Below are positions 41,331-52,854 of a DNA stretch of 64,000 nucleotides, piece by piece. The DNA comes from Symbiodinium natans. Taxonomy: Eukaryota; Sar; Dinophyceae; Suessiales; Symbiodiniaceae. A program made the translations under genes and the position numbers. The stretch covers positions 1,178,598 to 1,242,597 of the forward strand of contig CAJNDS010002523.1 of NCBI GenBank assembly GCA_905221605.1, in the 5' to 3' direction. Each line of letters starts with the position of its first letter. Position 1 is the stretch's first letter. Under the pieces are notes generated by a model, which saw only the letters and a list, made by a program, of their open reading frames with translations, had not been told where the DNA came from and searched no databases.

Positions 41331-43095
41331 AGCAAGTACTTTAAGGCCCAAATCTTCCCTATTTAGGCACATGGACCCCTAGGAAAAAGGTTATATAAAC
41401 TCTTTTGCTCCTACTAAATAAGAAAACCCACATTCTTACTCCTGCTAAATAAGAAAAAACCCACCAAACAATAACAGTTCAACTATTGGCTAAGGCAGGT
41501 CATGCCCGCGGCTTGAGTGAAGGTGCTTTTGCCCCGAAGTTATGATCCCTGTAGGTCTCCGTTGCGGGACAACGCGCTTTGGCTCCTACCCTGAACCCTA
41601 AACCCTAAACCTTAAACCCTACATCCTAAACCCCAAACTTTCCCTAAACCCTTAAGGTAGGGTTTGGGGACATGGTGCTATGCGGTTTAGGGTGGGTTGA
41701 GAAGTCTTCTTTTGGTGGGTTTCGAGGCGTTTCAGGGTCTTAGGGCTTTGGGGCTTAGGGCTTTTAGGATCCTCACACCTAGGTCGCAAGCCGTTTAGGT
41801 AGGTTCAGGTTTGGGTTTTGGGGTTTAGGGTTTAGGGTTCAGGGTTTAGGGTTTAGGGTTTCGGGTTTAGGGATTGGGGTTTAGGGTTTAGGGTTTAAGT
41901 TTTAGGGTTCAGGGCTAAGGGACCCTGATTCCTACGTCGCGGGCCTCGCCCTCCAAGACATAGGCAGTTTCAGTTCCGGAGTACCTTGGTTTAGGGCCAA
42001 CTGCGTGCACTCAAATTTTCGGGTCCGTAGCATAACAGGTGCTTCCACAATTTAAGGAACCTACCCATCATCAAGCTCAACGCAGGTGCACGAGCTCCGT
42101 CTCTTCTGCTGCATTCGACAAAATGCGACTTAACGAGGGCTTCTATGTCAAAGCTTAGGGTGAGATCCTAAACCCTAAGCTCTGAACACTGAGCCCTGAG
42201 GGCACGAGGCTTGTCTCAAAAAGGCTACAAACTCTGGGCACGATTGGGCCAGAACCCTTCAACCCTGTGATCCAAAAGCTCCCTAAACCCTAAACCCTGA
42301 ACCCTCAATCCTGCAAGCCCCAAACCCTAAACCTTACGAACCCTAGACCTGGAGAAGGACCGAGGTGCAGGGGTGGGGGGGAGGTACCTGCGTGAATCTG
42401 CAGGTTCGTCCCCAAACCCTAAACCCTAAACCCAAACCCTGAACCCTAAACCCTAAACCCTAAGCCCCAAATCTGGAGGGGCTTTGACTATGGCCCCCCC
42501 GCCCCCCCCACCCTGCCAATGTCTTGATCTAAGTTGAGCACGTCCAGTCGAACTTGGAGACGTCGCCTGGCCCGCAAAGAAAGGGTTTAGGGTTTAGGGT
42601 TTAGGGTATCGGGTTTCGGGTTTAGGGTGTAGGGCTTGCGTAGAGTCAAGCCCCAAAGCCCAAACTGAAACCCACAGGTTCGTCGGCACGTCAGGAGCAA
42701 CGCACGCCCGAGATAGGTTTAAATCCTATGATTTCTACGTAGGCTACCTTTTTTGGGGTCCTACGACAACGGTGCCGTATTATGTAGGGGGGGACTTTTT
42801 GGGCACAACTAACCCTAGAATCTCAACCCACCACGAACCACAGGGCGGGAACGGGGACACCCGAAACCTACACAGGGGGGGGGGGGGGAAGAGGGGGAAA
42901 ACCCTAAACCCACAACCTAAACCCAAAATCCACCATGAACCAACCCATGGGATAGTATGGCCCCCTAGGGTTTGTACGGTTTAGGGTTTATAGGGTTCAG
43001 GGTTTTGCGGATTTAGGGCTTGGGGGAACCCTAAACCCAAAATAACCCGTAAACCCTAAGCCCTAAACCCCAACGGCGGGGCTCTAAGGCCCCCG
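41330..43095. other. telomeric variants and unique blocks, one unassigned coding-like segment
   Basis: 41395-41480 has CTACTAAATAAGAAAA repeats also seen near 55560-55710. G-rich 41820-41930, C-rich 42415-42470, poly-C 42497, poly-G 42876. 42540-42590 has a weak minus frame. No gene called apart from the segment at 42040-42160. Confidence 0.45.
42040..42160. other. coding-like segment, strand unresolved
   Basis: Plus: acceptor AACGCAG at about 42084, then CTSSVSSAAFDKMRLNEG, FYVKA and TAG. Minus: an open frame LSFDIEALVKSHFVECSR. Either may be an exon. Confidence 0.3.
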
Positions 43096-43099
43096 GCAG

Positions 43100-43153
43100 C
43101 CCCATTGGCCCCAGGAGGAAATCTTGTGCAGCTTTTCCGCCTCCTCCTTGGAC
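43100..43153 (-). CDS. possible exon
   Basis: Acceptor TTTCGAG; reads SKEEAEKLHKISSWGQWG; GC-type donor near GGGGCTGCC. Helical, charged. Unrecognised. Confidence 0.4.
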
Positions 43154-43154
43154 C

Positions 43155-44570
43155 TCGAAAAGCAAAAACTGGGTTTAGGGTTGACGGTTTTAGGGTTTAG
43201 GTTTAGAGTCTAAAGGGAACCCAGGAAAAAAGGGGGGGGACTTGTTCTGGATGAGGTTGAGAAGGAATCCCAGGCCCAGAAAAAAGGAACAAGGGTTCCT
43301 AAACCCTAAACCTTAAACCCTAAACCCCAAACCCTAAACCCATAACCCTAAACCCTAAACCCACAATTCTGAGCCTTTTTTCTGAGATCTGGGGGTGAAG
43401 GGCCTGAGATGTAAGGGGGCTCCTTGGGGGGCTCGGCCTTGAGACTTTAAAGCCCTAAACCCTAAACCCTAAACCCTAAACCCTAAACCCTACACCCTAA
43501 ACCCTAAACCCTAAACCTTCTGGGCATCTTAACCCCCTGAAAGGTAGGCTCGCGGCATCTTCGTGACCTCTATCTCGGGCTTGCTCATGGCCTCAGCAGT
43601 TTGGGTGGTTCAAAACCCTAAATCCTAAACCCTAACCCTAAATCCTCAACCCTCAACCCTCAACCCTCAACCCTAAACCCTAAACCCTAAACCCAAAGCT
43701 GCAAAATCTGGAAATTTTTGGGCTCTGGGGCTCCTGCAAAAGACCCCTAAAGCTTAAACGCAAAAAACAAACAAGGAAAGAAGCGCCGAGGCTAACGGTA
43801 AGGGCGGTTTTGGGAGGCCCTTCCTAGGGTTTAGGGTTTAGGGTTTAGGGTTTAGGGTTTGGGAATGCGAGTTGCCGACCTCAACGGCCCGCCAATGTGG
43901 TGTCTAAACGGAAGCCGAGAGTCCCTAGTTGGAAGCACGCTCTTTCGACTAGCAAAGTAGGGTTAGTAAGTTGGGCTACTATGGAGTTATCATCGCGTTT
44001 TCTAGGGTTTAGGGTTTAGGGTTTAGGGTTTAGGGTTTAGGGTTTAGGGTTTAGGGTTTAGGGATACTAAGTAGACTTCCTAAGTCACGAGGGAGCTTCC
44101 AAGTATGCCCATCATCTGATCGCCTGTCTTGACTCAAGTCCCCATTGACCTCTTCAAGAAGGGGACGCGGGCTTGGCGCCCTAGCCCCCTTTAGGGTTTA
44201 GGGTTTAGGGTATTTGGGTTGAGGGAATCCTAAACCCTAAACCCTAAACCCTAAACCCTAGGCCCTAAACCCTTTAGCCCTTAGCCCTGAAACCTCAGCT
44301 CTGGGAAGGTATGGCATTCAGGGCTTTGGACCCTAAGCCGGGGTCTGGACTGCCCACGCGAGGCACGGCTGCTCCCCCTAACCCAACTCAGCACTTTGAG
44401 CTATGCGGAGCCAAATGCCAGTTGCTCCAGTCACCTAGGAGGGTTTAGGGTTGAGGGTTTAGGGTTTAGGGTTGAGGGAACATGAGACCCTGAACCGTAA
44501 CAACTCCTTCGGAAAAAATGCGTGCTGCTGGCTGGATCCTTTGAGTAGGGTTTAGGGATTGAGGGTTGAG
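43155..44570. other. telomeric tracts and spacer
   Basis: C-rich 43295-43365, 43450-43515, 43620-43695 and 44228-44275; G-rich 43825-43860, 44003-44063, 44190-44215. Apart from the minus exon at 43545, the unique blocks are short. 44330-44430 is open on both strands. Confidence 0.45.
43545..43612 (-). CDS. possible exon
   Basis: Minus frame TQTAEAMSKPEIEVTKMP, RAY. It may follow the exon at 45 kb in one gene or stand alone. Unrecognised. Confidence 0.4.
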
Positions 44571-44579
44571 GGTGATAAA

Positions 44580-45058
44580 TTGAGGCCGCGTGCGGGATTC
44601 TGCGCCCTCGTTGCCCTGTGAAAACCTTGCAAAGGCCCTGTCCCTGGGTGGGCCCATGTGGGCCCTATACCTAGTTCATTGTTGGGATCATATTGCAAAT
44701 TTAGACTATTGCTTTTAAGTGGTACTTAAACATGAAAAAAGTTTGCCCACTATGACAATTTATCTTGCCACCCATTTTGAAGCACTTGCATGTCAGTGCT
44801 TTTGTCTGGAGATGACATCCTACACCCAGGGCCTCCAGAACCCTCAGCTACGCTCAACCACATTTTGGGAAAAAAGTGTCTACTTGTTAGGTTTAAGTAG
44901 CTGTAATGGGAACCCAGGACGAAAAAAGGTACTAAAGTGTAGTACTCCAAACCCAGATTTCTTCTTCTGAGTCGGCGATGACTTCGGGCCTGTCAGTGTG
45001 AGACAGTTTCTGCTGAGAGCGCTGTGGCCTGAGTGCCGTGTACTTTCTGAAGCAGCAA
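44580..45058 (-). CDS. two exons separated by a repeat-derived intron
   Basis: Exon about 44948-45058 reads KYTALRPQRSQQKLSHTD, RPEVIADSEEE. The intron (about 44671-44946) starts GTTTGGAGTACTAC and ends CAATGAACTAG, the two ends of the family-G element. The exon from 44670 down reads AHMGPPRDRAFARFSQGN, EGAESRTRPQ. The same element end supplies the acceptor in the ankyrin gene at 54818. Probably nuclear/cytosolic, low-complexity; unrecognised. Confidence 0.5.
44671..44947 (-). mobile_element. family-G element forming an intron
   Basis: Left end CTAGTTCATTGTTGGGATCA, right end TAGTGTAGTACTCCAAACCC wait-matched to 14155-14248; intron of the gene at 44580-45058. Confidence 0.6.
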
Positions 45059-45139
45059 GGGAACACTAAGGCTTAAGCGTTGGTCTTCTTACGAAAAAAA
45101 AGATAGCAACGGCGAAGCAGCTGAAAGTTCATCTATTGG

Positions 45140-45275
45140 CTAAGCAAGGACCTTTCCGCGATCGAAACCATCCATATCGACTCAGGGGGAAAAACTCCCA
45201 GCAAAGCCACGCGCTCCACTTGTGGAAGAGCTCTACTGTCAACCGCGTGGCCGTAGAACGCTTTGCAGCCAAGCC
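45140..45275 (-). CDS. possible exon upstream of the preceding gene
   Basis: Minus frame AAKRSTATRLTVELFHKW, SAWLCWEFFPLSRYGWFR, SRKGPCLA. Trp/Phe-rich. The plus strand is also open, so strand is not certain. Confidence 0.35.
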
Positions 45276-45574
45276 TAAGCCCTACACCCGGTTTCCCGAA
45301 GCCCTAAACCTTAAACCCTAAACAACGCGAAGAACCTACCCAAACCGTGTTACCCCTAAGACCGTGAACAGGAACAAGGGGCTGCCGTGGGCCAGCGTCT
45401 TTACACATCAGTATTCTAAAGGTTTCTCACCCATCGTAAGGAAACCAAAAGAATGAGCTCAACCAACCCCTCAACCTTAATCCCCACTCCTGCACTATAA
45501 ACCCTAAAAACCCTATAAACCCTAAAACGCCCATGAACCCTGTAACCACTACAAACCCTAAACCCCACTCCCCT

Positions 45575-45640
45575 CTAAGCACGAGAAAAGGCGGGGGGTG
45601 AAACGGCCTCCCTCACGCAAAAGCGAGGCTCAGCTAGATC
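45575..45640 (-). CDS. terminal exon, unrecognised
   Basis: Acceptor CTCCCGAG; 21 codons (DLAEPRFCVREAVSPPAF, SRA) then TAG at 45575-45577. Confidence 0.4.
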   Translation of the reverse strand, partial: DLAEPRFCVREAVSPPAFSRA

Positions 45641-45752
45641 CTCGGGAGACGAACCCTAAACCCTAAACCCTCAACCCTAAACCCTAAACCGACAGAGCTT
45701 TGGATTCAGGGCTTTTGGGGTTCTAAGGGTTCTTGGGGCTTTTGAGGCTATA

Positions 45753-45842
45753 CCTGGGGCTCTATTTACCTACAGTTGAGTAGAAACTACCCTTGATTAG
45801 TAGGTAGAACCCACAAAAACTGTAGGTAAAGGGGGTCCCAGG
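45753..45842. mobile_element. family-C TIR element with TA flanks
   Basis: CCTGGGGCTCTATTTACCTA ... TAGGTAAAGGGGGTCCCAGG, 90 bp, with TA immediately on each side as expected of a TA target-site duplication. Confidence 0.75.
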
Positions 45843-45969
45843 TAGGGTTCTTAGGGTTTTTAGGCGGTTTAGGGCTTAGGGTTCCAGGTTCTGAGGATTG
45901 AATCGTCAAGAAACCTCCCAACCGCTTAACCTAAGCCCCCTTCAGCTTCTACACAAGAGGGTGGGGGAT

Positions 45970-46095
45970 GCCCTAAACCCTAAACCCTAAACCCTAAACC
46001 CTAAACCCTAAACCCTAAACCCTAAAGCCTAAACCCTAAACCCTAAACCCTAAACCCTAAACCCTAAACCCTGAACCCTGAACCCTGAACCCTAG
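45970..46095 (-). repeat. (CCCTAAA)n array
   Basis: About 17 heptamers, the last three CCCTGAA. Confidence 0.95.
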
Positions 46096-46099
46096 TGCT

Positions 46100-46172
46100 G
46101 CAGTGGACCGGCAGGCATGTTCCCCTGCAAGGCTGCCACAGTGCACGGCCACGAGGGCAGATTCATGGTTCG
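46100..46172 (-). CDS. possible exon
   Basis: Minus frame NHESALVAVHCGSLAGEH, ACRSTAAL between a CCCTAAA and a TTTAGGG array. Both strands open; this frame is the more protein-like. Confidence 0.35.
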
Positions 46173-46212
46173 GGTTTGGGCGTAGGGCTGCGGACACAAT
46201 ACCTTCATCAGA

Positions 46213-46282
46213 GGGTTTAGGGTTTAGGGTTTAGGGTTTAGGGTTTAGGGTTTAGGGTTTAGGGTTTAGGGTTTAGGGTTAG
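46213..46282 (+). repeat. (TTTAGGG)n array
   Basis: About 10 heptamers. Confidence 0.95.
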
Positions 46283-46524
46283 TGAGGGTTACATGGTCCC
46301 GTGGGCCCTGAAAAAGGGCCCTTACATCAGAACCCTTCAAAGGAGGGTGCATGAGGGACCATATCAAGGGCCCATGCAGCTACCCTTAGACTTAAGGACC
46401 AAATGAACCCTAAAATGGACTTATGCTTCATAGACCCTAGTAGGATTATCATAGTGTAGGGTACATGCTCCCAACCTTAGAGTTCATTTCGTCCCCATGG
46501 TATACAGCCCCCCCACGTAAGCAT

Positions 46525-46665
46525 CTACAAGTGGATGGCACCCTTGGTGGACCGCGAATATGCCTGCAGTTGGTGTCTGCGGATGAAGTATGCCTAGTGT
46601 TGGTGTCTGCAGATGAAGCTTTGAGGTTTGGGTTGAAGGTTTCTCGGGGCTTTTCGAAGCCCCAA
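46525..46665 (+). CDS. possible exon with 30-bp internal duplication
   Basis: Plus frame KHLQVDGTLGGPRICLQL, VSADEVCLVLVSADEALR. The repeated LVSADE comes from an imperfect 30-bp tandem duplication (about 46560-46619). Unrecognised. Confidence 0.35.
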
Positions 46666-46983
46666 ACCTAAACCCTACATCCTAAAACCCCAAGGATTTG
46701 CAAGGAGTGCAGACGCCATCGGGCTTACCAATCATAGGTCAACCACCCCAGGGAAGCAACATCGTGATATGGGAGGCACGTACTCCCAGAAAGCCGCAAA
46801 AAGCCTAAACCCTACACCCCCGAAAACTCCAAGCCAAATATAGAACCCTCAACCCTAAACCCGAACCCCTAAACCCTGAACCCCTCAACCCCTCAACCTT
46901 CAACCCCTCAACCTTCAACCCTAAACCCTAAACCCTAAACCTTAAACCCTAAACCCTAAATCCAAGCATCTCAGAACCCCTCA

Positions 46984-47075
46984 ATGGCCAAGGGGCGGAG
47001 CCGAAGCAGGAGCGGCAGCAGGAGAAACAGCGCCCTTGGCGTGCCTTCACAAGCACCCGAAAGCCAAGGGACTAT
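46984..47075 (+). CDS. possible first exon with an RS-rich N-terminus
   Basis: ATG GCC AAG after CTCAG..., reading MAKGRSRSRSGSRRNSAL, GVPSQAPESQGT. Alternating Arg-Ser is typical of splicing-factor-like or RNA-binding proteins, but only this short piece is visible. A telomeric tract follows. Confidence 0.45.
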
Positions 47076-47344
47076 TTTAGGGTTTAGGGTTAAGGGTTTA
47101 GGGTTTAGGGTTTAGGGACCCTTATCAGGGGACATTCGGGGTAATGTACCCCTTCTAGGGGTGCAGCCTTAGACCCCTCAATCAAGCCTGCGCCCCAACC
47201 CCTAAAGCCAAAATCCTGAACCTTAAACTGTTGGGCTTCATGATGAGCCCTAAACCCTGAACCCCCAAACCCCTAAACCCCTAAACCCCTAAACCCTTAA
47301 CCCCTAAACCCCTAAGCCTCTAAACCGCTAAACCCCAAAACCCA

Positions 47345-47450
47345 AAACCCATGGCCGTCTAGGTCGCTGGAGCAGATGTGGAGAGCGCATGTTGGCTGCG
47401 CTTTGTAGGCCGAAAGCAAAGCAATATAGAAAAGCAACCATTTTGATCAT
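47345..47450 (-). CDS. possible first exon with signal peptide
   Basis: ATG at 47450: MIKMVAFLYCFAFGLQSA, ANMRSPHLLQRPRRPW. The hydrophobic core followed by QSA-A is a textbook secretory signal with a likely cleavage after QSA. The plus strand has no comparable frame. The rest of the gene was not located. Confidence 0.45.
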
Positions 47451-47711
47451 GCCGTTTAAGGGGTTTAGGGACATAGGGGTCTATAACCCACTAGAACTCA
47501 TAACCTTAAAACCCGGTAGGAAATACTCCCCCCCCAGCAACCTAAGAAAACCATAGCTAAACCGTAAACCGTAAACCCTAAACCCTAAACCCTGAACCCT
47601 GAACCCTGGACCCTGAACCCTAAACCCTAAACCCTTGACATGGTCCGATTCGCGCAGGTGGTGTGGCCTAATAGGAGTCATCCATGGGCCTGTAAATAGT
47701 AGGGTTAAATC

Positions 47712-47845
47712 GTAGGGTTTAGGGTTAGGGTTTAGGGTTTAGGGTTTAGGGTTTAGGGTTTAGGGTTTAGGGTTTAGGGTTTAGGGTTTAGGGTTTAGGG
47801 TTTAGGGTTTAGGGTTTAGGGTTTAGGGTTTAGGGTTTGGGGCTC
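47712..47845 (+). repeat. (TTTAGGG)n array
   Basis: About 18 heptamers. Confidence 0.95.
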
Positions 47846-47997
47846 AGGGTTGTATGAGGGTTCATAGGGGCTACAGATCAGGTGCCGGGAGTGGCTTAGA
47901 AACCCTGAAGTCTAAGTTGAAGCAGGGCTTCCCAGAACCGACCCGAAACCCGAAACCCGAAACCCTAAACCCTAAACCAGAAGCCCTATACCCAGGC

Positions 47998-48105
47998 TCC
48001 TAGTTGTCCAGCAACCTGGGGGAACTAAAGGTTGACCTTTGGGATTATAAGGGGATTATACTACCCTCAAACAGGTTAAAGGTTACCTGCTCTACTACTA
48101 GGGCC
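47998..48105. mobile_element. family-F element
   Basis: TAGTTGTCCAGCAACCTGGG ... GGTTAAAGGTTACCTGCTCT and ACTACTAG. Confidence 0.6.
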
Positions 48106-48392
48106 TTATATTTAGACCAGATATAGTCCCTTTCACCCTAAACCCTAAACCCTAAACCCTAAATCCCAAACATCTAAACCCTAAACCCTAAACCCTAAAC
48201 CCTAAATAAGCCCCAAAGAACCTTTAAGGTTCCTTGTCAGGGCCCCTCCTTTAGCTCCTTGATAAGTCCTAAACCCTAAACCCTAAGCCCAACGCTTAGG
48301 GCTTTAGGATTTGGGGTTTAGGGCTTGCCCTAAACCCTAAACCCTAAACCCTAAACCCTAAACCCTAAACCCTAAACCCCAAACTTTAGCGG

Positions 48393-48481
48393 ATCCCCTT
48401 GCCGGCTACTTCTCCCAGTGAAGCCATTCTGGGGCAAGAGGCTCCAGCTGCCGCTGGCTGCCGATTTGAAGGAGTACCTGA
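48393..48481 (+). CDS. possible exon
   Basis: Plus frame GSPCRLLLPVKPFWGKRL, QLPLAADLKEYLK ending at the start of a TTTAGGG tract. A second plus frame is also open. Unrecognised. Confidence 0.35.
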
Positions 48482-48699
48482 AGGGTTTAGGGTTTAGGGT
48501 TTAGGGTTTAGGGTTGAGGGTGTAGGGTGTAGGGTTTAGGGTTTAGGGGGTATGAGCCAGGTTTTAGGTTTTAGGGTTTAGGGATTAGGGTTTAGGGTTG
48601 AGGTTTAGGTTTTAGGGTTTCGGGCGTAGTGTTGATAAGAGTGTTAAGGGTTGACAACGTCTCATTGGGGTTTAGGGTTCTGGGGTTTGGGTTGGGGTT

Positions 48700-48839
48700 C
48701 ACGTGGTGACGTCACATCGTGTGGCGACGACACACGGGCTGCGAATGCACTGCGAACTTTGCTCGCGGCTTTCGTATACACCAGTGCATATGTAGAACTG
48801 AAAGACTTCGAGAGGCAAGCTGTTGCAACGCGTGTGTAA
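48700..48839 (+). CDS. possible terminal exon, strand not certain
   Basis: Plus frame GDDTRAANALRTLLAAFV, YTSAYVELKDFERQAVAT, RV, stop. The minus strand also has an open, plausible frame (GYTRVATACLSKSFSSTY). The plus call is by composition only. Confidence 0.35.
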
Positions 48840-49249
48840 CCTACAGCCCAAATCTCAGGCCAATCTGCGCATTGACTTCAACCTTCATACCTTAAACCCT
48901 GAATCAAACCCTGAACCCTAAACCCTAAACCCTGAACCCTAAACCCTGAACCCTAAACCCTAAATCCTAAACCCCAAACCTTAAACCATAGCCTAAGGGA
49001 TTAAGCTGAAGGCCGTGAACCCAAAACCTTTAAGCCCTAAACTCTAGAGGGAATAGGGTTTAGGTTTAAGGTTTATGGTTTAGTTTTCGGGTTTAGGAAA
49101 GTCCATCCCTTGGCCGCCCTTGGCAAGCGAGTAGTTCTACAGCCAGGGACTCTCTTTTACCATGTAGAGCTGTTGGTGTTTAGGGTTTAGGGCTAGGGAT
49201 TGAGGGCTTAGGGTTTAGGGTTTCGGGTTTAGGGTCCAACAGCCTATGA

Positions 49250-49402
49250 CCCACGCAGGAAGCTGTGGTATACCGTAAGTGTTTGGGCCCGTGGAGTACC
49301 GTACAGGATTCTCCTTTGCCAGTCCTTTCGCATCCACTCTTCACTCCGACGTGATCTCCCAGAACGTGATGGACCGTCAGAGCCGTCCACGCAGAAAGAA
49401 TC
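49250..49402. other. coding-like segment, strand unresolved
   Basis: Both strands are open for about 50 codons (plus PTAYDPRRKLWYT with GTAAGT after it; minus WTALTVHHVLGDHVGVK). No further evidence. Confidence 0.3.
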
Positions 49403-49474
49403 CCTAATCCCTAAACCCTAAACCCTAAACCCTAAACTCTAAACCCTAAACCCTAGACCCTAAAAGAACCAAAC

Positions 49475-49588
49475 CCCTCCCCGAAGTCGAAGCGCACCAA
49501 GTCTGCCAAAAGGGCATGAATGTTCTCAGCCTCAAGCTTCACGTCCAACTTTTGCAGATGGGATTCCAGTATGAGGCCCGTTGGGATG
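49475..49588 (-). CDS. internal exon, unrecognised
   Basis: Acceptor TTAAGCAG, donor GAGG|GTTTGG. It reads IPTGLILESHLQKLDVKL, EAENIHALLADLVRFDFG: an amphipathic, helix-rich stretch and one of the more convincing exons. It may be the 3' continuation of the coiled-coil gene at 49.67-51.1 kb. Confidence 0.55.
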
Positions 49589-49669
49589 CTGCTTAAAGGG
49601 TTTAAACCCTAAACCCTAAACCCCCAGACACCCTAAGCCCTAACCAGCCTAAGCCCTAGGCCAAGCCCC

Positions 49670-51102
49670 CGGCATGTCGTATCTCAGCTCACAGGAGCGG
49701 ACAATGCCGGTCTTCAAGTTGTACGTTTGCTTGTACCTCCGACATCGGGATGCCACTTTGCTGCAGTTTAGGGTTCAGGGTTTAAGGCTTAGGGTTTCGG
49801 GCGTGTCGGCGGCTCGGATAGGTCTAGGGTGAGGGTCCGGGTTTGTACCGACAAGGACAAGTGATGCCCTAAGATGGGGGGCTGGCTCAACGACTACCAT
49901 TTTAAACCCTGCGAACTGGCTTCCAGAGATGTCCCGGCAGCATTCCCTAAATCCTAAACCCTAAACCCTAAACCCTAAACCCTACACACTAAACCCTATA
50001 AACCCTAAACCCTGGACCCTAAACGTTGGGAGCTTAAGCCCATAGCCCCTCTTGCCTTTCCCTTTACCCTTTGCGATTCGGTCCTGCATGACAGACACTT
50101 GATGCGGCTCTGAGAACAAAACACAACCTAAGGTTTAGGGTTTAGGGTTTAGGGTTTAGGGCTTAGGGTTTAGGGCTCAGGGTTCAGGGTTTAGGACCTC
50201 CAGCTCCTCAATCCTCTCGCGGGCCTGGTCGAGCTCCTCTTGCCATAACATCAGCTTTTCATAAAAGAGCCGTCTGAACCCTTGGGACAGCTGTCACCAT
50301 GCCTGTCTTCAGGTCTGGCTCCAGCTTTGAAGCCACCTCGATGCCACCATCGGCCAGGGTTCTTTTGACACAGCTACCCACTCCTCCAGCATGTGCAGCT
50401 TTTGTCCGTCTGCTTGCAGCTCCGTCTGTTTTTGGTGCACTTGGCCATAGCCGCTTGACTTTGTGCTTGAAGGTGCAGCAGCTGTGCCTGCGTTTGCTGG
50501 AGCTGTGCCTGCAGCTGCTCAAGCTCGGTCGGGCTAGATGCAGTGCCGTCATGTATGCAGGCCCCCAGCGGCATGCCTTTCATTGGTACATATAGCCAGC
50601 CCGGGTTCTCCATGGGTTTAGGGTTTACTGAAACCTCACCCTAACCCGCAACCTACGCTTTAGGCTGGGCTTCAACACCCAAGCCCTCACCCTCTCAAGT
50701 CTCACCCTAAACCCTAAACCCTAAACCCTAAACCCCAAACCCGAAACCCTAAACCCTAAACCAGCTCCATCTGCAGCTTTCTTAGCCCAGTTGGGCTTGG
50801 GGCTGGTTTAACCACCTTCAGGGCTTAGGGTGAGAGTTTGGGTATTGGGGTTTAGGGTATTGGGGTTTAGGGTTTAGGGTTCGGGGCTTATAGAATCCCT
50901 AGCCCCACCTCTTAGCTTTCCCGAAGCCTAAACTTCTCGAAGCGCCCCAAACCCTAAACCCTAAACCCTAAACCCTTACCCCTAAATCCTAAACCCCACG
51001 CCCTACACCTTCGGCTTCTCACTGCTGCGTTGTTTCAGGGTGGCAGCTCTAGGCTCGGCTTTCGGGGTGTTCAGACAAGCCCAAAGCTGGTTCCCCAGCA
51101 AC
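49670..51102 (-). CDS. multi-exon coiled-coil protein gene, partial
   Basis: Minus exons in order: 51009-51102 (LLGNQLWACLNTPKAEPR..., donor AAG|GTGTAG); 50762-50815 (VVKPAPSPTGLRKLQMEL, donor CTG|GTTTAGGG); about 50198-50628 (ELEQLQAQLQQTQAQLLH..., then LHMLEEWVAVS, EELDQARERIEELE, donor GAG|GTCCTAAACC); 50068-50109 (acceptor TTCTCAG, SRIKCLSCRTESQR, donor AGG|GTAAAG); about 49880-49945 (unclear frame); about 49670-49765 (unclear frame). The third exon is a long Gln/Leu/Glu coiled coil but needs two frame changes between 50450 and 50250, so there is a frameshift, a hidden intron or sequence error. Probably a cytosolic coiled-coil protein; no named family. Confidence 0.5.
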
Positions 51103-51554
51103 CTAAGAGGAAAAGGAGCCCTAGACCCTAAACCCTAAACCCTAAACCCTACACCCTAAACCCTGAACCCTAAACCCGAAATCACCCTAAACCCTAAACC
51201 CTGAATCCCTGTTTGGCTTCGTATTCGCTATTACAAGGGATCCTAAGCACCACAAGGGGAATAAGGGCACTACTGGGCATCCTAGCACATTGCTTTCAGG
51301 GGTTAGGTATGATATTGTGTTCAGGTTTGGAGATACATTGGGGGTTGTGTATCATAAGCCACCAAACCGCAACCCCTAAATCCAGAGAAAAGAAAAAACC
51401 GCTTCCCCAAACCAAAACAACCCAAAACCCAACACCCCATGTTTACCTAAACCCTAAACACTAACCCCTAACCCCTAAACCCCTAAACCCCTAAACCCCT
51501 AAACCCCTAAACCCCTAAACCCTAAACCCTAAACCCTAAACTGGGCTCCCCCAC

Positions 51555-51625
51555 TTCTGGCAGGTGGTGTAGCCCGTGTCCTGTGCTTGGAGACGTTTAA
51601 GGACCCAAAGGGCTTTTAGGGTTTA
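51555..51625 (-). CDS. possible exon
   Basis: Minus frame VLKRLQAQDTGYTTCQKW, GSP. Two minus frames are open here; this one is more protein-like. Confidence 0.3.
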
Positions 51626-52854
51626 GGGTTTAGGGTTGAGGGTTTAGGGTTAGGACTGCTCAAGAGAAACGTTGGATTTAGGAGTTTGGGTTGAGGGTGA
51701 ATCTTGTTGGGGTGGCCTACCACAGGGCCGAAGTTCCTAACCCTATAACCCCAAAGCCCTAAACCCCAAACCCTAAACAAAGGACAAAGGCCCAAAGACC
51801 TGCCCCAGGGTTTAGGGTTTAGGGTTTAGGGTTCAGGGCCCAAACCCTAAGCCCTAAACCCTCAAAATTGGAAACCCCCTTCAGGCCCCTTCCTAGGTTG
51901 CCCTCCCTAACTGGCCCTAACTCATATTACTTCCAAGATCCCCGCCACCCTAAACCCTAAACCCTAAACCCTAAACCCTGAACCCTAAACCCTAAACCCT
52001 AAACCCTAAAGAGGTTTGGGATTCCGGGGAATGCTGCGGAGATTAGGTGCGGAGATGTCGGGATTTACCACAGGATTCTCCCCAGGAGACCCGGCCGAGG
52101 AGTGGTTTAGGGTTTAGGGTTTTGGGGTTTAGGGTTTAGGGTTTCGGGCTACTGCTGAGGCAACCTCTGACAGCCCCACACGAAGCGTGGGGAATACCAG
52201 GCCCCTCTACAAATCCGCATCCGAAACCCTCAAGTTTTCAGAAGGCAACCGTTGGCCCCAACCGTTGGCCCCCATAAGGTTGAGAAGATAAATAGGGGCC
52301 AAACCCTAAACCCTAACCCCAAATCCTAAACCCCCAACCCTAAACCCTAAACCCTAAACCCGAAACCCCACACCCTAAACCCCAAACCTAAACCCTAAAC
52401 CCTAAACCCTAAACCCTAAACCCTAAACCCTAAACCCTAAACCCTAAACCCTAAACCCCAAACCCTGGCCCTAAAACTTCAAACCAAGAAGCGAAGGATG
52501 CCCAGCATTCCCCTTATTCTTGGGCTTCGGAGCCCTTGTAGCCCTTAAGTAAGCCAAAAGGGGGGTATAGGGTATAGGGTATAGGGTATAGGGTTTAGGG
52601 TTTAGGGTTTAGGGTCTAGGACTACCCGCGACGTAGATGTCCAGCCTCCCTGGATGAAGACCGTGATACCCGATAAACCCTACTAACCCCTGAACTACAA
52701 GCCTCAAACCCTAAACCCCGCACCCCAAACCCCCCATCCCAAACCCTAAATACCCTAAACCCGAAACCCTCAAGCCCAAACCCTACACCCCAAACCCTAA
52801 ACCCTACACCACAAACCCTAAACCCTAAACCCCAAACCCTGAACAACCCAAATC

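Larger units (their letters stand above)
48120..49245. other. telomeric variants around two candidate exons
   Basis: C-rich 48133-48210, 48330-48380, 48890-48985; G-rich 48484-48640 and 49050-49100. A partial family-C end lies at about 49142-49170 (CAGGGACTCTCTTTTACC). Confidence 0.5.

Noticed and set aside
49670-49770. Rieske-type motif in YKQTYNLKTG
   Set aside because: The Cys-His ligands are absent and a competing frame is open.
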